A DNA stretch of 64,000 nt, taken from Bradyrhizobium sp. sBnM-33. GTDB lineage: Bacteria; Pseudomonadota; Alphaproteobacteria; Rhizobiales; Xanthobacteraceae. The translations under genes were made by a program, and so were the position numbers. The notes under the pieces are model-generated. The model saw only the letters and a list, made by a program, of their open reading frames with translations. It did not search any database and was not told the origin of the DNA. This document shows, in pieces, positions 56,678-64,000 of the stretch (position 1 is its first letter; the number at the start of each line of letters is the position of its first letter). The stretch lies in assembly GCF_032917945.1 (NCBI RefSeq), contig NZ_CP136624.1, positions 2,170,001 through 2,234,000 on the forward strand, in the 5' to 3' direction.

Positions 56678-57471
56678 GGATCGACTGCGAGGTCCACGCC
56701 TTCCGACGAGAGGCCAGGCGGGCCGCGCCCGTCATCGACGGCTCGTTGGAGCGGCTGGAAGGCGCCGCGCGCGACTGCGCGATCACCGGGTTGGTCCTGG
56801 TCCAGCCCGCTTTCCTCAACGGCGACCCGACGGAGCTCTTCACCCAGGCGAGCCAGGCCCGAATGCCGGTGCGGCTCGTTCCGCCCCTCGTGCAACCGCT
56901 GGCGTCTGATGTCCTGGAGGAGTGGGGCCGATCAGGTGCCGCGGGTTTGGCGCTAACCCTCGACGATCCCGATCCACTCGCCGAGTCACTCGAGGCTGCC
57001 CTTCAGCTGGGCCTGCACTTGGAGGTGTCCGGCGGCGTCGAAGGACGTGAGCGCCTGGCAGAGCTGCTCCTGGCTGACGGCCATCGCCTGGTGTTCCGAG
57101 GCTTCGGACTTGCGGACAGCGCCCGCGATCCCGCCTGGGATCCGCGCCTGGACCGGCTCCTGGCGCTCGCTAAGGGCGCCGAGGCGTGGGTCAAGCTGTC
57201 GGGGATCGGACGCGTCCCAGATGGCTGGGCCCAGGCAGCGGCGGGTAGGATGCTGGAGCAGATCGGGCCGGAACAGTTGCTCTGGGGGTCGGAGTGGCCG
57301 CACCTGACGGCCGACCACGCCTATGCGCCATCCTATTCGGAGACCTTGGAGTGGCTTGAGGAGCTCGTCCCAGATGAGGACGCTAGATGCCGGATCCTCG
57401 GCGAGACGTCTGCTGCCCTCTACGGCTTTCGGCAACTCGGACCTGTAGACCTTGCGGAAATAACGAAATGA
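56674..57471 (+). CDS. Amidohydrolase-2 family TIM-barrel hydrolase (PDC lactonase-like)
   Basis: A 265-residue protein of the amidohydrolase-2 group, which includes 2-pyrone-4,6-dicarboxylate lactonase and related decarboxylases. Evidence is RIDCEVHAF at the start (the usual DxHxH is reduced to DCEVHAF), GLVLVQPAFLNGD, WVKLSGIGRVPDGW and the conserved LLWGSEWPHLTADHAY near the end. The C-terminus reads ILGETSAALYGF. It is translationally coupled to the small gene before it. Its base composition and codons are markedly more GC-rich than the surroundings, which suggests recent import. Length is slightly short but complete. Confidence 0.78.
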   Translation: MRIDCEVHAFRREARRAAPVIDGSLERLEGAARDCAITGLVLVQPAFLNGDPTELFTQASQARMPVRLVPPLVQPLASDVLEEWGRSGAAGLALTLDDPDPLAESLEAALQLGLHLEVSGGVEGRERLAELLLADGHRLVFRGFGLADSARDPAWDPRLDRLLALAKGAEAWVKLSGIGRVPDGWAQAAAGRMLEQIGPEQLLWGSEWPHLTADHAYAPSYSETLEWLEELVPDEDARCRILGETSAALYGFRQLGPVDLAEITK

Positions 57472-57508
57472 GTATCTCCACGGCGGGCCCGTGTTCAGGG
57501 CTCCGGTG

Positions 57509-57604
57509 GCGCCGAAAAAACTCCGCTTGAGGGGAGTCGGCTGATCGAGGCGGTCCATCAAGGCTTTCTAAGAACCTACATGGCAGTGCGCGTAGAACCA
57601 GTAG
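57509..57604 (+). repeat. Direct repeat, copy A (about 96 bp)
   Basis: Starts GCGCCGAAAAAACTCCGCTT and ends GTAGAACCAGTAG. It matches copy B with a few substitutions and single-base gaps. Both copies have the same orientation and flank a small gene. Confidence 0.8.
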
Positions 57605-57690
57605 AGCGCAACAGGCAGGCCGGCACCGGCGTAAGTTGTGCTATGGATGCAGAAATGCAGACGACGGGTGGAGGTTAGGGGCTGGATGCC

Positions 57691-57945
57691 ATGTCTGATC
57701 GATTTCCAGTCTTCGAGGTTTTCTTAAAACAGCGCGGGCGAACGTGGTTATGGTCGGTCTGCACGAGTGAAGGCACGCTGGTAATGACGGGTTCAAGAAG
57801 CAGCCGATCCGCTGCGAGCTATGAAGCCAACAGGGCGCTTTTTCTATTGCTGCTGAGCACGCCGTATCGTTCGCGCCTTTCGGCTCGAGCGATCCAAGCT
57901 AACCAAGAGGCTCGCCCTCGGCGCTCGCTTCCGCCCAAACTTTAG
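57691..57945 (+). CDS. Small hypothetical protein
   Basis: An 84-residue frame starting MSDRFPVFEVFLKQRGRTWLW and containing SRSSRSAASYEANRALFLLLLS. Short proteins with this pattern are common in rhizobial accessory DNA, as far as I can recall, and have no known function. It is basic and has no signal peptide. The two 96-bp direct repeats lie on either side. Confidence 0.5.
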   Translation: MSDRFPVFEVFLKQRGRTWLWSVCTSEGTLVMTGSRSSRSAASYEANRALFLLLLSTPYRSRLSARAIQANQEARPRRSLPPKL

Positions 57946-58125
57946 AGGTACGTGACTTTCGAGAAACGGCCCGCTCGTAAGCCGTTCCTGTCCGGAGGCG
58001 CTAGATTTAGGAGACCGGCTAGCGTTCGGCACTTGCTAAAGGCTTCCTTCATGACGCTCGGTTTGTTCTCGGTCGAAGCGACGCAGAACCTAACCACAGG
58101 AGAGACGATCGGCACGATCGCCTGC

Positions 58126-58224
58126 GCGCCGAAAAAACACTTCGCTTGAGGGGGAGCCGGCAGATCGAGGCGTGCCCATCAAGGCTTTCTCAGAACCACA
58201 CGGCAATGCCCGTAGAACCAGTAG
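58126..58224 (+). repeat. Direct repeat, copy B (about 99 bp)
   Basis: Starts GCGCCGAAAAAACACTTCGC and ends GTAGAACCAGTAG. The middle (GGCTTTCTCAGAACC) matches GGCTTTCTAAGAACC of copy A. No protein frame is conserved between the copies. Confidence 0.8.
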
Positions 58225-59419
58225 CCGCTGGCGGAGACTCACAGTGAGAGGCGCCTGGGAGGACATGCACACCCTTTACCTTAACTGCATTGTGTCTCGG
58301 AGTTAACGCGACCAAGACAGCGCGCCATTTCTGGGGATTGCGTTTTGGTCCTCAGAAATCCGGAACGACTTTCAAGCGAGCTTCTGTAGGCGATGCCCGA
58401 GTGCAGTGAGCCTGCTAGCGAACTCGGTCAGTTCGCGAACACCGAATTCACCAAAAACGAACTCATCGAGTGCTTCCTGTTGTGCTGCCAGGCTCGCGAG
58501 ATGCTTGTAAGTCTTGTCCGTCAGCGACATCTGTACGCGAGCATCGCTTGTGGAGGGCTTGGCCTTTTTCTCTACCAGCTTTGATTGGTCCGTGACGAAT
58601 GAAGAGGTCGACGTGCATCAATAGATTAACTTGAACACCGTTTCCTGTCCAAGTCCGCCAAAGGCCATCAGGATCGTCCACTGTCGCCCAGTGATGCCAA
58701 GTACATTGGTCCGGAATTGGCGAAGTTCCTCCAGACCACATTGATGGATCTGATCTCCCACGGCTGACCACCTTCTGACTCTCTGCAGAGCTACTGCACC
58801 GAGCGCTCTTGATAGGTTAGGCAAATCCGGCGGAATCGTATGTCAGCGTTTCCATCCTTGGCTTGTTTCCCCTTAGCGCAGATTAAGAATAGGGACAATG
58901 CCGCCGGAGGAAGCAGATCAAATCGTTCGTACGCTTCGGACAAAAGTGAAGCGTCACGAATACAGCGACGGAATAAAGACGCCTTCCGTACGTTGTGTAC
59001 AGACATATTCCTTCGGCTTCGGGCTCGGCCGATATCGAATCGGGCGCTAAGATTTCGCGCGTCTTAATCAGGTAATGGCCACTACGTGGCACTCAACGAC
59101 CTGCAGAGCCGTTCGCACAAATCCATCGCCAAATCAGAACGGTCCATCGCATTAATTGATCTCTGTCACCGGCTTATTGCTTCCCAACGATACTGGGGCG
59201 GCACAAACGAGTTCCGCCTAGGATCAGGGGCATGGCATTTCGAACTAAGTGCGTTGGCGGAGGGTCTTCCTGTGCTCCTCCAGCTCGGCTGCGCGCCCTC
59301 GTGGGCGTGTCTTTATCTGCGGGAGCTCGTGTGACCTACGAGGCCGGATGGATCCTTCGCCAAATGCGCGGCGAGGTCATTGGGAAGTACGGCGATTATG
59401 TTCAAATGGTAGAGCCGGA
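58225..59419. other. Long region upstream of the LuxR gene
   Basis: No gene is firmly supported. A 63-codon frame (59232-59423) ends AGWILRQMRGEVIGKYGDYV and overlaps the LuxR start codon as ATGA, so it might be a small coupled gene. It shows no family match. Confidence 0.35.
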
Positions 59420-60148
59420 ATGAGCCCGCTCGAAAGCATCTTCCAGGAATTCATCGATGCTATCCAAACCGCAACCAACGCGGATGAATTCGAGCGTGTC
59501 GCAACGCGGCTAACACAGAGGCTGGGCTTTCAGCGATTTGCCTACCTGCGCCTGACCGGCGAGACGCCGATGTTGATCTCGTCCTATCCAAAATCCTGGA
59601 CCAGCCGGTACTTCCAGCTTGGGTATCAGCAGCTCGATCCTGTGGTGCGCCGCGCGCGTGCCGAGCACGCGCTGTTCAGCTGGGGAGGCGAGGCGTCAGC
59701 CCTGGCCGGAAATCGCGAGCAGCGCCGGTTCTTTGATGAAGCGACGACCTTCGGGATTAGATCAGGCATCACTGTGCCGATCAGAGGCGGATTCGGGCGG
59801 ATGGCCGCATTTACGCTGGCGACGGGCGACCGCGACGTTCACCCGGAGCGGCTCGTGGCCGACTGGAAGGATCTCGTACAACTCGTCGGCTTGTATTTTC
59901 ATAGTCATGTCGGCGCCAAACTTGAGATACCCTCTACCGGTAAACTTGCGGCAAGTGAACTCACTCAGCGCGAGCGCCAATGCCTTGCATGGATCGCGCA
60001 GGGAAAAACTGTCGCGGATATCGCGGTGCTGGTCCAGATTGCGCCGCGCACTGTCGTGTTTCATCTTGAGAACGCTCGCCGCAAGCTCGGTGCAGCATCT
60101 ATTGCCCAATGCGTCGCCGAGGCCTTGCGACGCGGTTTGTTGTCCTAA
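59420..60148 (+). CDS. LuxR-family quorum-sensing regulator (orphan)
   Basis: A 242-residue transcription factor. The N-terminal autoinducer-binding domain shows FAYLRL, YPKSWTSRYFQLGYQQLDPVV and SGITVPIRGGFG, retaining the Trp, Tyr, Asp-Pro and Gly positions typical of acyl-homoserine-lactone binders. The C-terminal LuxR helix-turn-helix is LTQRERQCLAWIAQGKTVADIAVLVQIAPRTVVFHLENARRKLG. The ATG at 59420 was chosen because the domain begins at once; upstream frame to 59249 is out of character. No luxI synthase is present within the window, so it would sense a signal made elsewhere. Confidence 0.9.
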   Translation: MSPLESIFQEFIDAIQTATNADEFERVATRLTQRLGFQRFAYLRLTGETPMLISSYPKSWTSRYFQLGYQQLDPVVRRARAEHALFSWGGEASALAGNREQRRFFDEATTFGIRSGITVPIRGGFGRMAAFTLATGDRDVHPERLVADWKDLVQLVGLYFHSHVGAKLEIPSTGKLAASELTQRERQCLAWIAQGKTVADIAVLVQIAPRTVVFHLENARRKLGAASIAQCVAEALRRGLLS

Positions 60149-60509
60149 TCATCCACACCCTCTGATTTCGCGCGAGATGCGCAGGAGACCTTGCGCTCGT
60201 CGCGCCAACCTGATCTACAGCCCTGTGCCATCGGTCGATCTGGGTGTTGAGTATCTACATGGATCGCGCACGCTCGTGGTTCCCGACGCGAACGGGTTAT
60301 CGGTGGAACAGCTGACCGTGCATGGTCCTTGTTCGCTTCTAGCCACCATGATGCTTGAACATCAGCCATGAATGCTCTCTGACGAGAGGGCGTCATTAAT
60401 AGAAATAAGCAAGGGAATGGTCGGGCCTCGACAAGGCTTGAAAGACACCAAAGATGGTTCCTTGTCACTGAAACGGGATCGAACGAAAACTTCTCTTCGT
60501 CACAGCCAG
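60149..60509. other. Region between LuxR and IS1182
   Basis: The frame overlapping the end of luxR (to 60371) carries LGVEYLHGSRTLVVPDANGL but no known motif. No luxI-like sequence was seen. Confidence 0.35.
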
Positions 60510-60513
60510 CTAG

Positions 60514-61953
60514 GAGCCTGTCTGAGTAGTGACTGGTCAAGAGGGTGCGAGTCTGATTCCTTGCGTGGCCATGAGCAAGGAATTTCGCCCCTGGAAGATC
60601 GACGAGGTCCAGCTTCTGCCGCCGAGCGTGCAGGATTATGTGCCGAGGGACCACGTTTCGCGGCTGATCGTGTCGCTGGTCAGGGAAAGCCTTGATCTAT
60701 CGGCGATCCTAGGCAGCTACCGAAGCGGGCTGGGGCAGCCGCCGTTCGATCCTCGGATGATGACGGCGCTGCTTCTACACGGCTATGCGAGCGGCATCTA
60801 CTCGTCGCGGCGGATCGCCAGGGCGGCGGTGGAGCGGGCGGATTTCATGATGATCGTGGCCGGCGATGCGCCGGACTTCCGCACGATCTCAGAGTTCCGG
60901 CGGCGGCACCTGAAGGCGCTGGCCGACCTGTTCGTGCAGGTGTTGAAGCTGGCCGAGAAGGCCAGGTTGGTGAAGCTCGGGCACGTGGCGCTCGACGGCA
61001 CCAAGATCAAGGCGAACGCGTCCAAGCACAAGGCGATGAGCTATGATCGCATGAAGAAGCGGGAAGCGGAGCTTGCAGCGGAGGTCGACCGCTGGCTCAA
61101 GGCGGCGGAGGCCGCCGATGCGCAGGAGGATAAGCTCTACGGCGACCAGCGCGGCGACGAGATGCCCGATTGGGTGGCCGACAAGCAGAAGCGGCTTGAG
61201 AAGATCCGCGAGGCCAAGGCCGCGCTGGAGGCCGAAGCCAAGGCCGCAGCCGAGGTGGAACGCAAGGCGCGGGCCGAGGAGCGTCGCGTCGCCGAAGGCG
61301 GCAAGAAGAGCGGCAAGACGCCGACGAAAACGGAGCCCGACGGCAAGGCACAACGCAATTTCACCGACCCGGAAAGCCGCATCCTGAAGACCAAGGACGG
61401 TTACATCCAGGGCTACAACGCCCAGGCCGCGGTCGATGGTGCCCATCAGATCATCGTGGCGCAGACGCTGACCAGTTCCTCGAGCGATCAGGCGCAACTG
61501 GCGCCGTTGCTCGACGGGATCAGGGCCAATCTGGGGACCAATCCCGACGAAGTATCGGCCGACGCCGGCTACTGCTCCGCCGCCAATCTTCGCACGATCA
61601 AACGGCGGCGCATCGAGGGCTACATCGCCACCGGAAGGCAGAAGCACGGCACCAAATCCGCCACCGCGGAAAAGCCTTCAAGAGCCGGCTCGCTGATCGC
61701 CAGGATGAGCACCAAGCTCAAGCGCGCCGGCTACCGAAGTCGCTACCGCTTGCGTAAGCAGATCGTCGAACCCGTGTTCGGACAGATCAAACAGGCAAGA
61801 GGGTTCAGGCAATTCCTGCTGCGCGGCATCGACAAAGTGAAGCCCGAATGGGCCCTGATTTGCACCGCTCACAACCTCGTCAAGCTGGCGAGGGCCGCAT
61901 GAGCCGCTATCATTCGGATAAAACCGGCTTCCCGATGCTAACTGGACAGGCTC
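60514..61953 (+). mobile_element. IS1182-family insertion sequence (1,440 bp, complete)
   Basis: Inverted ends GAGCCTGTC (60514) and GACAGGCTC (61953) are flanked by the palindromic 4-bp duplication CTAG at 60510-60513 and 61954-61957. It holds one intact transposase gene. Confidence 0.92.
60571..61902 (+). CDS. IS1182-family transposase
   Basis: A 443-residue DDE transposase. The N-terminal domain shows PRDHVSRLIVSLV and FDPRMMTALLLHGYASGIYSSRRI. Catalytic residues are in VALDGTKIKANASKH (Asp), VSADAGYCSAANLR (Asp) and KQIVEPVFGQIKQARGFRQF (Glu). Between the first two is a long Ala/Lys/Glu coiled-coil insertion (about residues 165-260). The ATG at 60571 fits the family start MSKEFRPW. It looks intact. 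Confidence 0.94.
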   Translation: MSKEFRPWKIDEVQLLPPSVQDYVPRDHVSRLIVSLVRESLDLSAILGSYRSGLGQPPFDPRMMTALLLHGYASGIYSSRRIARAAVERADFMMIVAGDAPDFRTISEFRRRHLKALADLFVQVLKLAEKARLVKLGHVALDGTKIKANASKHKAMSYDRMKKREAELAAEVDRWLKAAEAADAQEDKLYGDQRGDEMPDWVADKQKRLEKIREAKAALEAEAKAAAEVERKARAEERRVAEGGKKSGKTPTKTEPDGKAQRNFTDPESRILKTKDGYIQGYNAQAAVDGAHQIIVAQTLTSSSSDQAQLAPLLDGIRANLGTNPDEVSADAGYCSAANLRTIKRRRIEGYIATGRQKHGTKSATAEKPSRAGSLIARMSTKLKRAGYRSRYRLRKQIVEPVFGQIKQARGFRQFLLRGIDKVKPEWALICTAHNLVKLARAA

Positions 61954-62102
61954 CTAGGATTCAACCAATAGCTTGATGCGGCTACCGCAATACACCGCGT
62001 ACCTAAGTAGCGGTATTCCTCCGGCGCAGAATCTCAAGACCTCTCTTTCAAAACTGGCCCGTGCAATGTCGTTTTAGAGGTGCCGCGATAGTCTCATGCG
62101 CA

Positions 62103-63010
62103 TTAAGCGGCTTCCGGAAGGGCGGCCTTTTTACAAAGGCGGACTAGCCACCGGCAAAAAGCACGAGCGATTTCGGGATTGTCACTGCGGTCGACCGAAT
62201 AGGCCCGATATTGCATGCCGCTGGGAGTACGTGACCCTGGTATCACCTGTAGAACGCCCCCGCGCACCAGATCGCCGACAATAATTTCGGGCGTTATCAG
62301 AAGGCATTTTCCCGTCATGACCGCCGGCAGAGCAAGATAATTGTGATCATATCGCGCCCCCGACCTTATGTCTTTAGAGGTCAGGTTCATCGCCCGCAAC
62401 CACGTGGGCAGTATGTCGGGCCGGGATGTGATGTTCAGAACTGGCATTGAGCGAACGACCGAGAGGCTTTTGCTATGCACGTGATTTGGAGAGCCCACAC
62501 AGACGAGTTGCTCGTTGTAGATCTCCCAATTGTCAGCCGGTTCGATGACGGAAAGATCGCGGGTAATCAGGATGTCGAAATCGTCGGAAGATGTTGGTGG
62601 AGACAGTGAACTAATCACATCCACAATTACGCCACCCATTTCAGCGGAAAATGCCTGGAGATTCGGAATCAGAAAGGAGTAAGCGAAGGTCGAGAGCGAC
62701 GTGCGGACAACAAGCCGATTAGCGTCCGGACGGTTCCGCCGGCACATTCTTTTAGCGGTGAAACACACCGTATCTAGCGGTTCGGCGACCGTGTTCGCAA
62801 AAGCCTTCCGAATTCCGTCAATTCGCTCCGCCTACCGCGTCGTTCCATGAGGTCTGTGCCCAGATAGTCTTGCAGCACGGCCAGATAGCGGCTGACCGAG
62901 CTCTGTGTCATTCCCAATGCGCTAGCCGCGCGCGTTACGCTTCCTTCTCGCGCGATCGTCACGAACACCCGGATCGCGTTGAGTGGCACTTCATTGTCTT
63001 CGATGGCCAT
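62103..63010 (-). pseudogene. LysR-type regulator, one base lost
   Basis: The DNA-binding part (62774-63010) reads PLNAIRVFVTIAREGSVTRAASALGMTQSSVSRYLAVLQDYLGTDL, a clear LysR helix-turn-helix. At about 62800 the frame breaks (LTEFGRL); in the next frame it continues as AFANTVAEPLDTVCFTAKRM, into the effector domain (FDILITRDLSVIEPADNWE, ALPAVMTGKCLLITPEIIVGDL) and a stop at 62103. Restoring one G makes a full-length protein of about 300 residues. It may be a true mutation or a sequencing error. Its target is unknown. Confidence 0.85.
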
Positions 63011-63298
63011 CTTCTATTCCGGCAACTTCTGGAATGTCCGCCAGTTTTCACGGCAGGCCATTGCCAAAAATGAATGTTCCATCACATTATTTCATGTTGA
63101 TAGCCGGATTACTGCTTATCAACGGTATATCGCGCGCAAAAACCACGTCCGGCCGAAGCCGATACGGTCGGCGCGATCGCCTTTATAGTGAGTTGATCTC
63201 GGTCGCGTTCTCCTTGCGCGTATCTTAAGCGAGCCGTGGCAGTGGTTGCCACGATCGCTCGATCGCTCTTCTCGCAGTCGGACACCACGCGACTTTCC
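63011..63298. other. Region between LysR relic and ISL3 end
   Basis: No gene supported. It contains the LysR upstream region and the junction with the ISL3 element. Confidence 0.35.
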
Positions 63299-63362
63299 GG
63301 GGTTCTTCCGCATATTTGGTGCAGCATGAGCGATCGGGGTTGGATAGGTTGCCCGGTCGCTC

Positions 63363-64000
63363 TCAAGCAGCCAGAAGGACGCGTCGACACAATAACGGGT
63401 AGCTTGCCCGGCCATACATTTGTCGTTTGATGGCTTTGATCCTGCTGATCTGGCCTTCGACCGGACTGGTTGTCCAGGAGGTCGTTATTGCCGCTCGGAC
63501 CGCATCGATGTCGCGCGCGATGCCGTTGGCGAAGCTCTTGAGCTCGCTGTTGCCTGCTTGTGTGATCCATTCATCGAGCTCGGCGATGTCGCTACCACTA
63601 AGAAGGGACACAAACCGCTTCGCCAGATCGGCGACCGTCGCGAGTTCCGGAGCTTGCGCAAATAGATGGCCGAGGAACAGCCTGGCTTCAGCATCGATCT
63701 GATCCGGATCCTGGCTCAAGTACCAAGCACAGCGACGACGCGTGGGAGCTTTCCATGTCAGGTGTGGTTGTGCTGCTCCTCCCGCGTCTGCATGTGCACG
63801 CCTGTCAGCGGCCCATCGCGCGATGGTCACCCGACTTCCAGTATAACCCTGTTGCTGAAGCTCCCGCCAAAGCTGCTGGCCCACCTGGCAACCGGAGGCC
63901 CACCGCGCTTCGAGCCATGCCTGGAAGGGCGCGAGAAGATGTGAAGGTCGGTGAGGACGCGAATGCTCCGGTTCGCCGCCAGCGGCCAGCCAGCGCTGAA
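63363..64000 (-). CDS. ISL3-family transposase, C-terminal part (cut by window edge)
   Basis: Reading leftward from the edge, the frame gives FQAWLEARWASGCQVGQQLW, then YTGSRVTIARWAADRRA. Then follow LSQDPDQIDAEARLFLGHLFAQAPELATVADLAKRFV and the catalytic-Glu end SWTTSPVEGQISRIKAIKRQMYGRASYPLLCRRVLLAA. SPVEGQI-x-RIKxIKRQMYGRA is diagnostic of ISL3 transposases. The element end, GGGGTTCTTCCGCATATTTG, lies at about 63299. The N-terminal half is outside the window, so whether it is intact is unknown. Confidence 0.88.
   Translation of the reverse strand, partial: QRWLAAGGEPEHSRPHRPSHLLAPFQAWLEARWASGCQVGQQLWRELQQQGYTGSRVTIARWAADRRAHADAGGAAQPHLTWKAPTRRRCAWYLSQDPDQIDAEARLFLGHLFAQAPELATVADLAKRFVSLLSGSDIAELDEWITQAGNSELKSFANGIARDIDAVRAAITTSWTTSPVEGQISRIKAIKRQMYGRASYPLLCRRVLLAA

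Noticed and set aside
60149..60371. Possible luxI synthase after the LuxR gene
   Set aside because: The translated frames show none of the conserved LuxI residues.

Overview
The window looks like accessory DNA from a Bradyrhizobium-like alphaproteobacterium, of the symbiosis-island or plasmid type. Proteins, codon use and the transposon families (IS66, IS21, IS4, IS3, IS5, IS630, IS1182, ISL3) all resemble that group. This assignment is inferred from family resemblance only. No rRNA, tRNA or CRISPR array was seen. Intact metabolic genes alternate with insertion sequences and many broken genes.

Region by region. 1-10.2 kb is catabolic: an edge-truncated sugar isomerase-like gene, a GlcD-type FAD oxidase, methylmalonate-semialdehyde dehydrogenase, a tandem glycine riboswitch in front of a D-amino-acid dehydrogenase, a truncated DapA-family gene, and a glutaryl-CoA dehydrogenase (frameshifted) overlapping a CoA-transferase. 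11-15.2 kb is an ABC importer of the spermidine/putrescine class (Tat-exported binding protein, ATPase, double-length permease). 15.8-23 kb is nested insertion sequences around a CmcI-type methyltransferase: two IS4-family copies with 9-bp target duplications, one of them split by an IS21 element with an 8-bp duplication. 23.4-27.4 kb carries a PQQ/haem alcohol dehydrogenase and an aldo/keto reductase.

28-40 kb is a mosaic. It holds a DUF2156 protein, a diaminobutyrate-type aminotransferase, a possible GNAT protein and a short aspartokinase, separated by IS630, IS5, IS3 and IS66 elements. One IS3 element splits a two-domain CoA-transferase gene. 40.7-48.6 kb holds a class III aminotransferase with a broken succinate-semialdehyde dehydrogenase, a biotin synthase relic, a D-2-hydroxyacid dehydrogenase, and a phosphoenolpyruvate mutase whose 5' end and promoter region are duplicated 5.4 kb away. 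49-64 kb has relics of a binding protein, a MATE pump and alanine dehydrogenase, an intact flavin monooxygenase, a GC-rich amidohydrolase pair, an orphan LuxR regulator, IS3 and IS1182 elements, a frameshifted LysR gene and part of an ISL3 transposase.

How the genes may work together. The glutaryl-CoA dehydrogenase, CoA-transferase and importer suggest lysine/glutarate/polyamine use. The aspartokinase and EctB-like aminotransferase could supply L-2,4-diaminobutyrate with no ectA or ectC present. The PEP mutase indicates past or present phosphonate synthesis. The sharpest structural observation is that all three copies of the IS4 element sit at exactly the same offset from an IS66-type terminus.
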